A DNA stretch of 49,429 bases from Treponema sp. (GTDB lineage: Bacteria; Spirochaetota; Spirochaetia; Treponematales; Treponemataceae), in assembly GCA_017534445.1 (NCBI GenBank), contig JAFXWC010000009.1, positions 1 through 49,429 of the forward strand, in the 5' to 3' direction. Below are positions 7,797-15,841 of this stretch, in pieces. The notes under the pieces were generated by a model. It did not search any database and was not told where the DNA came from. It worked only from the letters and a program-made list of their open reading frames with translations. Numbering within the stretch: position 1 is the stretch's first letter; every line of letters begins with the position of its first letter. The position numbers and the translations under genes are program-made.

Positions 7797-9197
7797 TTAT
7801 TTTCCTACGCAGAAATGGGAAAAAATTGAACCAAGCACATCATCCGGCGTAACTTCCCCGGTAACTTCTCCAAGAGAATCAAGGCTGTCTTCCAAGTCCT
7901 GAACAACAGCATCCATTGAATATCCTTCTTTTGCAACGGTAAGTGAATGTTCCACGCGTTCAAGGGCTTCCGCAACAGATTCCTTCTGACGCTCACTGCC
8001 AAGACCTGCCTGCATTCCGCTGTCTTTTCCGGCAAGGTTCACAAGTATTTCTTTTACGGCAGAAACAAGGTCTGCTATTCCGCTTCCTTTTTTTGCAGAG
8101 ACGCAAACGGCTTTCTGCCAAAGGGCATCGCTTTCGCCGGGAAGGGGATTGGCTGGCAAGGGGTTTGAACCTTCACAGTCGCACTTGTTCCAAACCAAAA
8201 TGACGGGTCTTCCCTTGCGGCTCTTTATAAAGTCAATGTCTTCTTTTCCAAATTCCTTGGTGGAATCCGCCAAGTACAAAATTACGTCTGCCTCGCTGGA
8301 CAAGTCTTTTGTAAGCTCAACACCAGCGGCTTCTATTTTGTCTTCCGTATTGCGGAGGCCTGCCGTGTCAAAAAGGCGTGCAGGGATTCCTTCAAAGTCG
8401 GCCCAGCTTTCAAGCCAGTCGCGGGTGGTTCCTTCTATGTCGCTTACGATTGCCCTGTCTTCTTTTAGCAGGGAATTAAAGAGGCTTGATTTTCCGGCAT
8501 TGGTTTTTCCGCACAAGACTAGCCTTGCACCGTCCTGATAAAGTTTTTCGCTTTTCCAAGATTCAGACAGGGAGCGCAACCTTTTTACGGCTTTACGCAA
8601 ATTTGTTTCGTCAAAAGTGTCAGATATGTTTTCTTCGTCTTCCGGGTATTCAATCTGAACTTCTATAGCGGCCAAGGTGTCTACAATCAGCTTTTTGATT
8701 GAATCAATTTCTGCAAAGAGGTTTCCTGCAAGGCGGCCGGCAGCCCTTCCGCGAGAACCGTCAGTTTTGCTGTCTATGATTTCCCTTACCGCTTCTGCCT
8801 TTGTTAAATCGGTCTTGCCGTTTATGTAGGCCCGGAAAGTGAATTCGCCGCGCTCTGCCTGACGGAATCCGTTTTTTAAAAGCAGGGAAAGCACAGCCTT
8901 TACAACGGAAACTCCGCCGTGGCAGTAGACTTCCACCATGTCTTCGCCTGTAAAAGATTTTGGGCTTTTGTAAACGCCCAGCATTACCTCGTCTATCTTG
9001 GTTGTGCCGTCAAGAAGCCAGCCGTAGACAAGGGAATTTGGGGATGAAGCAAGCAGGGCATTGGGGCGGGAAAATATTTTTGCTACAAGCTGAATGCAAC
9101 CCTTCCCGCTTGTGCGCACAATGCCGATTGCTCCTGGGGAAAGCGGTGTTGCAATTGCCGCAATAGCTTCCTCGGGGGTATAGCCCAAGTTTGTCAC
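7797..9197 (-). CDS. mnmE: tRNA modification GTPase MnmE (TrmE)
   Basis: A 466-residue MnmE, which with MnmG makes the cmnm5 modification at the wobble uridine. The N-terminal folate-binding domain begins IAAIATPLSPGAIGIVRTSG. The G domain has the P-loop GKTNAGKS near residue 230, the DTAGLR switch and the NKCD base-recognition motif. The C-terminus ends in FCVGK, the family's conserved C-(I/V/L)-G-K that carries the catalytic cysteine. Translation starts at GTG in TAGTG, overlapping the upstream DUF4015 stop by one base, so the two are translationally coupled. Confidence 0.96.
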   Translation of the reverse strand: MTNLGYTPEEAIAAIATPLSPGAIGIVRTSGKGCIQLVAKIFSRPNALLASSPNSLVYGWLLDGTTKIDEVMLGVYKSPKSFTGEDMVEVYCHGGVSVVKAVLSLLLKNGFRQAERGEFTFRAYINGKTDLTKAEAVREIIDSKTDGSRGRAAGRLAGNLFAEIDSIKKLIVDTLAAIEVQIEYPEDEENISDTFDETNLRKAVKRLRSLSESWKSEKLYQDGARLVLCGKTNAGKSSLFNSLLKEDRAIVSDIEGTTRDWLESWADFEGIPARLFDTAGLRNTEDKIEAAGVELTKDLSSEADVILYLADSTKEFGKEDIDFIKSRKGRPVILVWNKCDCEGSNPLPANPLPGESDALWQKAVCVSAKKGSGIADLVSAVKEILVNLAGKDSGMQAGLGSERQKESVAEALERVEHSLTVAKEGYSMDAVVQDLEDSLDSLGEVTGEVTPDDVLGSIFSHFCVGK

Positions 9198-11713
9198 TAA
9201 TAGTTTCCTTTATGAACTGAATCGGATGAAGAGTTGCTGTAGCGCCCCTGTTCCCATTCCTGATTCAAAACAGTATCCAAAATGGATATTATCTTTTCGT
9301 CGTGTTCTTTGCCGTAAGCGGGAGCTTTCTTTTTGTTAAGCTTTGCGGAAGGCTCCTCTGCGTTTGCGGGCTTGTCCTGTTCTTTTTGCTCAGACTTAAC
9401 TTCTGTCTTTTCGCCCTGAGCCTCTTGTTCTGCTTCCTTCTCTGCTTTTATTCCAGCCGTGCTGAATGCTGGGGTTGCCTGATGAACCGTTGCTTCGCTT
9501 GACTTCCAGGGGGAATCGCTATCACCCGGATCGGGGAAGATGTCCTGGTAGCGTCCGCTGTTGTTCCAGTACATGTAGCCGCGATCCAAACCGTCGCGTG
9601 TTCCAAAGATTTCGCGCTTAACGTAGTTTGCATCGTAATACTTGTAGTCATAGCGTACGCCAAGGTAGAATGCCTGAACCCAAGGCCTTACGATTATTTT
9701 GTTGCGGCCAATTACCGTATTGCGGTAGCTGCCGTAGAAATAAATTCTGTAGGGGCGTTCCGTAACAGGTGCGTATTCCATAAAGTTCTGCTCAAAGTGT
9801 GACGGATAGAACATTGGGCAGATTACGTCAACATAGTCGCTCATAAGCTCTACGTCCTGTCCTGTTCTTGTGCTTGAGCGGTACCAGCCGTTTGCACCGT
9901 AAATGTCGATTCCTATTGGAGCGTTAATGTTTTCGCGTGCATAGCGGAGGAAGGAAACAAGGGCACTTTCCTTGTCCATGCCTGCATCCTTCCAGCGGTA
10001 TGATGCCTGCTTTAAGTTCAAACCGTCGGTTGGGAAGCGGATGTAGTCAAACTGAATCTCGTCAAATCCGCGTTCAATAAGTTCCTTTGCAATCTGAACG
10101 TTGTATTCCCAAACATCTTCTGAATAGGGGTCGCACCAGTTTTCACCGTAGTAAAGGGTCTTGCTTCCGGTAACGTTGCCGTCTGCATCCTTAACCTGTT
10201 CGGTTCCCCTTGTTCCAATCCAAGGAGCACCTGTAGAGGCATTCCAAACAGCGTACTGCTTTTTCCCATAGAGGGAAAGGTTTCTGTCCTTAAATACAAC
10301 AACGCGGGCTACAAGATATACATTATCCTTTTTGAATTCAGGAACAAATTCGTCAAAATTAATCTTGTACTGGCTAACCGGATCCTTGGCCTTTACGTTT
10401 GGATTCTTTGGGTCAAAGTGAATCATTCCAGAGTCGTCTTTCATTTCTACGACAAGGCAGTTCAACTTATTCTTCTTGATAAGGTCCCTGTAACGGTTGA
10501 TTCCCTGAAGGTTTCTAACAGAATAGGCCGAACAGTATACAGCTTTTTTGTTGTCTGCAAGCTTTGAGTAGGGGCTAAGGCAAGAGTCCGGTTTTAAAAG
10601 CCAAAGCTCATTGAACTGAAGGGCGGCTGTTCCCGTGTAGTCTTCCGGGACATAAGCGGCATTTACGTTTGAACCAGGAGCATACAAAAGGTTTCTCCAG
10701 CTTTTTGTATGTTCTGCTGAATCAAGGGCTTCGTTTGTGCCAAGGGAAACTTTTCCGAATTTTCCTACGCCAACGTAAAAGAGGCTGTCTTTTCCCTGGC
10801 AAAGGCTGTCGATTGTTGCGGCTTTTTCCGTACCGGAATAGATTTTTACTGCCTTGCGGGACTTCCAGTCAAAGCGGTAGATGTTGGGCATAAAGCTCTG
10901 CGCACAGTAAATCTCTGCATAAACACTGCCATCCTTGGTCTTGCACAAAACCGGAACAATGTCGCTGACCTCGTCGGGAGTTGATGTAGGCAGGGCTACG
11001 AATCCTGCAGAAACATCAGTCCAAACAGGCTTCTTAACGTCTGCGCGGTAGTAGCTGAATCCGTAGATTGAATGAGACATGAAAACAACGAGTTCCGTAC
11101 CGGAAATACTGCCGTCCTTTTCGTAGACAGGCATGTGGCAGGCAGCAACCGCCTTTATGCCGGCTGTGTATTTGCTTGTTGAAGAAATGGATTTCCAGGT
11201 CTGGCCGCCGTCGCGCGTAAGGTAGACGTCATCCTTTGTTGCGGTAACAAGAATATTGGGGTCAAAGGGGTCTGCGCTAAGGTCTTTTAAAAGAGCAGGC
11301 TGTTTGTAAAGAGACTTTGTTTTTCCGTCGTATTTTTTTAGCGTAAGGAAGGGCAAGCCATTGTTGCATTCGGCAAAGTCAACCAAGTTTATAGAAGAAA
11401 TTATTCCCTTTGAAGTAACGAAATACCATTTATCCTGAACGCTTCCCTCTTGGGAAGCAAGATCAGTATGGACAATCTGCGTAACCTTGCCGTCTGTCCA
11501 AATTGCATTGCTGGCGCCCCTTGAAGACACCTTGTAAAGACCTGCATCCGTGGCAACAAGAAGGTTTTTGCTGGTGGAAACGACCTCCTCTTTTTCCTTG
11601 GACTTTATCTTTGCAAGTTCAGAAGCTTGCGGAATTTTATATAGATAATTGCCCTGGGCAATACAGATATTTGCACTTAGAATTAAGCCGATTTTAATGA
11701 ATATTTTACGCAT
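9197..11713 (-). CDS. Secreted DUF4015 putative glycoside hydrolase with N-terminal propeller-like region
   Basis: The ATG at 11713 is preferred over an upstream in-frame one because it opens a signal peptide (MRKIFIKIGLILSANICIAQG). The 838-residue product has a beta-propeller-like first half with an Asp-box (TRDGGQTWKSI), then a DUF4015 TIM-barrel-like domain with NCLVVEMKDDSGMIHFDP, GFDEIQFDYIRFP and IGIDIYGANGWY. A Lys/Glu-rich linker and a short C-terminal segment follow. DUF4015 is related to glycoside hydrolases but its substrate is unknown to me. First gene of the operon with mnmE, and probably periplasmic or surface-exposed. Confidence 0.85.
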   Translation of the reverse strand: MRKIFIKIGLILSANICIAQGNYLYKIPQASELAKIKSKEKEEVVSTSKNLLVATDAGLYKVSSRGASNAIWTDGKVTQIVHTDLASQEGSVQDKWYFVTSKGIISSINLVDFAECNNGLPFLTLKKYDGKTKSLYKQPALLKDLSADPFDPNILVTATKDDVYLTRDGGQTWKSISSTSKYTAGIKAVAACHMPVYEKDGSISGTELVVFMSHSIYGFSYYRADVKKPVWTDVSAGFVALPTSTPDEVSDIVPVLCKTKDGSVYAEIYCAQSFMPNIYRFDWKSRKAVKIYSGTEKAATIDSLCQGKDSLFYVGVGKFGKVSLGTNEALDSAEHTKSWRNLLYAPGSNVNAAYVPEDYTGTAALQFNELWLLKPDSCLSPYSKLADNKKAVYCSAYSVRNLQGINRYRDLIKKNKLNCLVVEMKDDSGMIHFDPKNPNVKAKDPVSQYKINFDEFVPEFKKDNVYLVARVVVFKDRNLSLYGKKQYAVWNASTGAPWIGTRGTEQVKDADGNVTGSKTLYYGENWCDPYSEDVWEYNVQIAKELIERGFDEIQFDYIRFPTDGLNLKQASYRWKDAGMDKESALVSFLRYARENINAPIGIDIYGANGWYRSSTRTGQDVELMSDYVDVICPMFYPSHFEQNFMEYAPVTERPYRIYFYGSYRNTVIGRNKIIVRPWVQAFYLGVRYDYKYYDANYVKREIFGTRDGLDRGYMYWNNSGRYQDIFPDPGDSDSPWKSSEATVHQATPAFSTAGIKAEKEAEQEAQGEKTEVKSEQKEQDKPANAEEPSAKLNKKKAPAYGKEHDEKIISILDTVLNQEWEQGRYSNSSSDSVHKGNY

Positions 11714-11827
11714 AATCTTCTTATCGGTATAAATATTTATGCAGTTTAGAGATTTCAAAGAGGGGGAAATATGAGATTGATTTATTAAACTTTGTGTGGC
11801 ATAATTGAGAAAAAAGGAGGCATCTCT

Positions 11828-12688
11828 ATGGCTGACATCTCAAAAAGAATTTCACGTAAATCTATAAAGGCAAAGAAAAAGTATGCTATTAAGACTATAA
11901 AAAGACAGGCTAAGGAAAAAATTCACGACATAAAGATTCAGTATGCGGCAAATCCGGAAAGGCAGCAGGAAAAAGATTCCGAAAAGCAGCACAAAAGAAC
12001 GCTTAGGATTCAGCGGCGCAACGCCCGTCTTGCATATTACGCAAAACAACCAAGGCCTTTTACAGTCGGAGAGGAAATTTCCAATTCCATAATCCACGGA
12101 ATTGCGGCTGGTCTTAGCATAGCGGCTATAGTGCTTCTTGCGGTCAGAGCCTATTTTTACGCCCCGGCTGGAATGGACAGGTCTTCTTGCGTGGCAAGCT
12201 TTGTGATTTTTGGTTCAATGCTTTTTATAACATACACAATGTCTACGCTCTACCATGCGCTCACCCCCTATGGGGCAAGGAAAGTCTTTTCTATTTTGGA
12301 CCACGATGCAATTTATCTTATGCTGGCGGGTACATACACACCTTTCCTGCTTCTGGGTACAAAGAGCCATACCGGCATGCTGATTGCCACAATATGGGCT
12401 GTTACGGCAGTTCTTATTGCTCTTTACTCCGTATTTGGCTCCAAGCTTAGGACTTTTTCTTTCTTTACATACTTCTTGATTGGATGGATTTTAGTTGCGG
12501 CGGTGCTTTGCAGGCAGATAGAGGTTACGCAAAGAAGCCAGAACTTTATGCTCGCAGGTGCGATTGTTTATTCTGTTGGCTGCGGCTTCTTTATCCTGCG
12601 GAAATTCAAGTGGACACATTCAATGTTCCACCTCTTTTCGCTTGCGGCAAGCGTGCTGCACTTCTTTAGCGTATACTTCCTTATCTAA
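11828..12688 (+). CDS. Hemolysin III/PAQR-family membrane protein with long basic N-terminus
   Basis: An AAGGAGG site seven bases upstream fixes the ATG at 11828, giving 286 residues. The C-terminal 210 residues are a seven-helix HlyIII/YqfA domain, with the family motifs EEISNSIIHG near the start, YHA in the middle and HSMFHLFSLAASVLHF at the end. About 75 residues precede it and are strongly basic and helical (SRKSIKAKKKYAIKTIKRQA and similar), where typical members are about 215 residues long. The upstream promoter is TTGATT, 17 bases, CATAAT. Its function, often inferred to be membrane-lipid related, is not established here. Confidence 0.88.
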   Translation: MADISKRISRKSIKAKKKYAIKTIKRQAKEKIHDIKIQYAANPERQQEKDSEKQHKRTLRIQRRNARLAYYAKQPRPFTVGEEISNSIIHGIAAGLSIAAIVLLAVRAYFYAPAGMDRSSCVASFVIFGSMLFITYTMSTLYHALTPYGARKVFSILDHDAIYLMLAGTYTPFLLLGTKSHTGMLIATIWAVTAVLIALYSVFGSKLRTFSFFTYFLIGWILVAAVLCRQIEVTQRSQNFMLAGAIVYSVGCGFFILRKFKWTHSMFHLFSLAASVLHFFSVYFLI

Positions 12689-13185
12689 AGTCTTACTACA
12701 GAAGAATTTTTCAAAACAGGGGCATTCTTGCTGAAGTAGATGTAGTGGGCGTGTTTTTGGCTTAGTTCTTCCATGAATGTGGCTGCATCTGCTTCTTCCG
12801 GAATTGCAAAGCCAATAACGCTTTTGCAGTCCTTTATGCGGCGGGCGCAGTGCTTGCAGCTGGCGGTAAAGTTTTCTTTTTGGGCATCTGTAAGGCCAGA
12901 ATTTCCGGCTTCTGGAACTATGATTGCAAAGCGGTTCTGTTCATCCAGCACTTTTAGAAAGTCCCTAAGGTTTGCCAAAAGCTCTTCGTTGTAGCTTGTT
13001 TCGTCAAGGCCTATCTCTTCCCAGGAAATATTAACTAGAAGAGGGCATTTGTTGTCTGCCGGCAGCTGTGAAGATGCAGTAAGGTCTTTTGCGCCAAGCA
13101 GGCTGCAATTTTCTGTGGAAACGGCAGTTCCGTCTATGGCAAAGAGGCTGTTGTCTTTACTTGTAAAAAGCGGTTCAAGTTTCAT
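12685..13185 (-). CDS. Conserved-looking hypothetical protein
   Basis: A 166-residue soluble protein without recognised domain. Alternating strands and helices (FAIIVPEAGNSGLTDAQKEN, KSVIGFAIPEEADAATFMEE) suggest a partial TIM-barrel or Rossmann-like fold. Its last four bases overlap the convergent HlyIII gene. A TATAAT lies seven bases before its ATG with no Shine-Dalgarno sequence, so it may be leaderless. Confidence 0.6.
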   Translation of the reverse strand: MKLEPLFTSKDNSLFAIDGTAVSTENCSLLGAKDLTASSQLPADNKCPLLVNISWEEIGLDETSYNEELLANLRDFLKVLDEQNRFAIIVPEAGNSGLTDAQKENFTASCKHCARRIKDCKSVIGFAIPEEADAATFMEELSQKHAHYIYFSKNAPVLKNSSVVRL

Positions 13186-13211
13186 GGCAAAGATTATACA
13201 CTTTTGTGTAG

Positions 13212-13245
13212 AAAAAAAAAGCCCCCTGTTGCCAAGGGAGCCTTT
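13212..13245 (-). terminator. Rho-independent terminator after the PTS IIA gene
   Basis: On the minus strand AAAGGCTCCCT pairs with AGGGGGCTTT (one bulge, one G-U), followed by a run of about nine T. It sits 32 bases past the PTS IIA stop. Confidence 0.75.
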
Positions 13246-13276
13246 GTATTGCTATAAAAACTTATAGAATATAATT

Positions 13277-13723
13277 CTATTCTGTTAAAATCTTAACAAC
13301 TTCTGCCTTGTCCTGAGTGTTCAGAATCTGGGCACGCTTGTCGGCAGACTTAAACAAAAGGCTTACTTCTGCCAAGAACTGAAGGTGGGGACCAGTCTTG
13401 TTTACCGGAGACAAAGTCATGATAAAGATACGGCATGGCTCCTGATCCAAGCTGTCAAAGTCAACAGCCTTGTCAGAAACACCAATACAGGCAACCAAAT
13501 CAGATACTGTATCCGTCTTTCCGTGCGGAATTGCAATTCCATGCTTCATGCCTGTGGACATCTTGCGCTCGCGATCCAAAACGCACTCTTTGGCAGCAGC
13601 CTTATCTGTTACTTTGCCTGCTTTTACAAGAATCTCCAGCAGTTCATCAATGATTTCTTCTTTAGTAGTTCCCTTCAAGTGGAGCTCTACGGTTTCTGGT
13701 GTTAATACAGTTCTTAAGTCCAT
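13277..13723 (-). CDS. ptsN: PTS EIIA-2 (PtsN/fructose-type) phosphocarrier domain protein
   Basis: A 148-residue stand-alone fructose/mannitol-type IIA protein. His67 in GIAIPHGKTD is the expected phosphorylation site. There is no membrane IIB/IIC partner nearby, which favours a regulatory PtsN-like role over sugar transport; spirochaetes often carry such incomplete PTS branches. It has its own leaderless-type promoter and its own terminator, so it is monocistronic. The gene symbol is by family resemblance only. Confidence 0.85.
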   Translation of the reverse strand: MDLRTVLTPETVELHLKGTTKEEIIDELLEILVKAGKVTDKAAAKECVLDRERKMSTGMKHGIAIPHGKTDTVSDLVACIGVSDKAVDFDSLDQEPCRIFIMTLSPVNKTGPHLQFLAEVSLLFKSADKRAQILNTQDKAEVVKILTE

Positions 13724-13729
13724 ACTTTC

Positions 13730-13758
13730 AGTTTAGGATTAGTCGCTTAATTTGTCAA
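13730..13758 (-). promoter_or_regulatory. Strong sigma-70 promoter of ptsN, predicted leaderless
   Basis: On the minus strand a perfect TTGACA (13758-13753), 17 bases and TAAACT (13735-13730), then six bases to the ATG at 13723. Confidence 0.75.
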
Positions 13759-14116
13759 GGAAAAAAATCTAAAACGGTGTAAAAATTTATATAAATATTT
13801 CCGCAAATTATTGCACTATTTTCCCAAATTCTCCTTTCTGTTCTGTTATATGATATATTTTTCAGAACATTATGATACAAATTGCTTGTTTTGTAAACAG
13901 TTTGCACGCTTAGCAAGCGTCTGCAAAGCAATTCAATGCCTTAGAAAAGAACTTTTTCGTTTGTGATAAAGTTTTTTTTAAGGGAATCCGCTTAGAAAGT
14001 ACTTCTTTCTTGCCAAAAAATAACAAGCCATGGATGGCGGCTTAGCAACATGCAGAATTGCCTAGCAATTCTGCAATCCCTGAAAAAATCCATGGAAGGA
14101 TTTTTTCAGGGCAAGT
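13759..14116. repeat. Gene-free stretch with three perfect hairpins
   Basis: No gene is visible. It is AT-rich at first, then holds ACGCTT/AAGCGT (13906-13920), a perfect ten-base stem GCAGAATTGC/GCAATTCTGC with a three-base loop (14052-14074), and a perfect 14-base stem CCCTGAAAAAATCC/GGATTTTTTCAGGG with a six-base loop (14078-14111). The last stem has no downstream T run. It abuts family-1 repeat copy B. Confidence 0.7.
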
Positions 14117-14269
14117 CCTACGCCGCCATGGAGGGGCCAGCCGCAAGGCTGGTTGCGAAAGCAATGGAGGGCGAGATGCCCGGAACCCCGGAACGGCGGT
14201 GACGCAAGGCCTGTTCGGTCGAATTAGCCAACAAATAAATTGGTAGAGCCTAAAAAAGCACCGTCCAGA
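14117..14269 (+). repeat. Structured intergenic repeat, family 1 copy B
   Basis: Same order of conserved blocks as copy A at 4070: CCTACGCCGCCATGGAGGGG, a central stem (here CCAGCCGCAAGGCTGG), CGGAACCCCGGAACGGCGGT, GTCGAATTAGC, GGTAGAGC and CGTCCA. It ends three bases before the stop codon of the convergent-facing hisA fusion, so it would also be the 3' region of that transcript in antisense. Confidence 0.75.
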
Positions 14270-14271
14270 AA

Positions 14272-15570
14272 CTACTTTTCTTTATGCCTTTTATCAAGCT
14301 CGTTGTAGACATCCTGCCAATTAACGCCTTCTTTGTACATAAGGACGCTTACAAAATAAAGCAGGTCTGCGGCTTCCCAAATAACTTCGTCTTTGCCTTC
14401 CGCTTCGGTAAGCTCTTCCGCTTCTTCCATAACCTTTTCGCGAACACGCTTGTCGTTAAGGGTTGCGGTATAGCTTCCGGGCTTGGGGTTTGCAAAACGG
14501 TCCGCAATGGTTGCGTAAAGCCTTTCCATGTTGCTCTTTGCATCCGGTTCAGAAGTAAAGCAGGTCCAGCTTCCTGTGTGGCAGGCTCCTCCGTGGGGGA
14601 TAACAGTTGCAAGAACAGTGTCGCGGTCGCAGTCTGCGCGGAGCTTAACAAGCTGCAGGAAGTGTCCGCTTGTTTCTCCCTTTGTCCAAAGAGCCTTGCG
14701 TGTTCTGCTAAAGAAGGTAAGTTTTCCGTCTTTGAATGTGCGCTCAAAGGCATCTTTGTTGGCATAGCCCATCATAAGCACTTCGCCAGCTTCGCTTTGG
14801 GCAATAACGGGAATCATTCCGTCTGTTTTTTTCCAGTCAAGGCATTCTATAAAGCTGTCTTTTAGAGAAACAACGCCAGTGTACAAGGCCATTCCAAGCT
14901 GAACGTCGCAGCCCATGTGCTCAAGTTCCACAACCTGCTCTAGGGAATTGACCCCGCCTGCAGCAACGACACGGCACTTTACCGCATTGCGTAGCTCTTT
15001 TACCATGCCCATGTCCGTACCCTGCATGCAGCCTTCTTTTTCTACGCATGTGAACAAAAGCTCGCTTGCATATTTTTCTGCCTCACGGGCACCTTCGATA
15101 AGCGAAATGTTTGCGGTTTCTGTCCAGCCTTTTACGGCAATCTTTCCGTTTATTGCGTCAACAGAAATGATTATGCGCTGTCTGCCGATTGCCTTAACAA
15201 GTTCGTCAAGGAAAGCCGTGTTAAGGATTGGCTCTCCGTCTTTGCGGGAAGCATTCCAGGCTGCAGAACCGATTATTACTTTTTCTGCACCAAGGGAAAT
15301 AAGCTGGCGTGCCTTTTTTACGTCACGGATTCCACCGCCCACACGGACGTTTCCGCGGCGCAAAAGAGACTTTAAAAGCTCCGTATTTTTTGTATTGCCT
15401 TTTTCGTCCGTGTTGCGCAAAGCTGCGTCCAGGTCAATAATTGCAACTTCGCCGTATTTGTTGAATTCATCAATGAGAGCGTCTGAATCATCACGCTGCA
15501 AAACCAAATCTTTGCCGTTTTTTAACTGGACAACATGTCCGTCCTTTAAGTCAATAGAAGAAATTACCAT
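14272..15570 (-). CDS. hisAIE: Trifunctional HisA-HisI-HisE histidine biosynthesis fusion
   Basis: A 432-residue fusion for three steps: PR-ATP pyrophosphohydrolase (HisE), PR-AMP cyclohydrolase (HisI) and ProFAR isomerase (HisA). Residues 1 to about 245 are the HisA barrel, with SSIDLKDGHVVQL, VGGGIR, IISVDAINGKI and AAGGVNS. Residues about 250-345 are HisI, with LWTKGETSGHFLQL, the zinc ligand region CDRDTVLATV and CHTGSWTCF. Residues about 350-430 are HisE, with EKVMEEAEELTEAEGKDEVIWEAADLLYF. HisIE fusions are common; HisA joined ahead of HisIE is unusual. No other his gene is nearby. The ATG at 15570 is set by a leaderless-type promoter. Confidence 0.93.
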   Translation of the reverse strand: MVISSIDLKDGHVVQLKNGKDLVLQRDDSDALIDEFNKYGEVAIIDLDAALRNTDEKGNTKNTELLKSLLRRGNVRVGGGIRDVKKARQLISLGAEKVIIGSAAWNASRKDGEPILNTAFLDELVKAIGRQRIIISVDAINGKIAVKGWTETANISLIEGAREAEKYASELLFTCVEKEGCMQGTDMGMVKELRNAVKCRVVAAGGVNSLEQVVELEHMGCDVQLGMALYTGVVSLKDSFIECLDWKKTDGMIPVIAQSEAGEVLMMGYANKDAFERTFKDGKLTFFSRTRKALWTKGETSGHFLQLVKLRADCDRDTVLATVIPHGGACHTGSWTCFTSEPDAKSNMERLYATIADRFANPKPGSYTATLNDKRVREKVMEEAEELTEAEGKDEVIWEAADLLYFVSVLMYKEGVNWQDVYNELDKRHKEK

Positions 15571-15576
15571 AGGGCT

Positions 15577-15605
15577 AATATAGCATTATTTGGTTTAATA
15601 GTTAA
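15577..15605 (-). promoter_or_regulatory. Promoter of hisAIE, predicted leaderless
   Basis: On the minus strand TTAACT (15605-15600), 17 bases and TATATT (15582-15577), then six bases (AGCCCT) to the ATG. Confidence 0.6.
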
Positions 15606-15613
15606 GAGGGGCA

Positions 15614-15761
15614 CGGAAATCAGATTTGGGCTCCACTACCAGCAAAATCTGTCTGAAAATTCATGGTGCGCGGTAATAGGACTTTCGCTCCCTTCGGTCG
15701 CTCCGTGCAAATGAATTTTCAGCCATATTTTGCTTCCCGTTGCGCCCAAATCTGATTTCCG
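15614..15761. repeat. 148-base imperfect palindrome
   Basis: An outer perfect 18-base stem (15614-15631 with 15744-15761; arm CGGAAATCAGATTTGGGC) encloses further matched arms: AGCAAAAT (15641-15648) with ATTTTGCT (15727-15734), and CTGAAAATTCAT (15653-15664) with ATGAATTTTCAG (15711-15722). The whole could fold into one long hairpin in DNA or RNA. It occupies the space between hisAIE and the GH5 gene and shows no coding content. It resembles a MITE-like or bacterial palindromic element, but target-site repeats are not evident. Confidence 0.8.
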
Positions 15762-15841
15762 GGTTCTTTACATCAAAGAAAAATTTGGGGAGCCAATTTT
15801 TCTGCTGCAAATATAAAACTCGAAGTTTGGTCTAATCGTTA

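Noticed and set aside
13724..14271. CRISPR array or phage attachment site
   Set aside because: The hairpins are all different in sequence and unevenly spaced; there are no repeated spacers and no integrase or cas genes.
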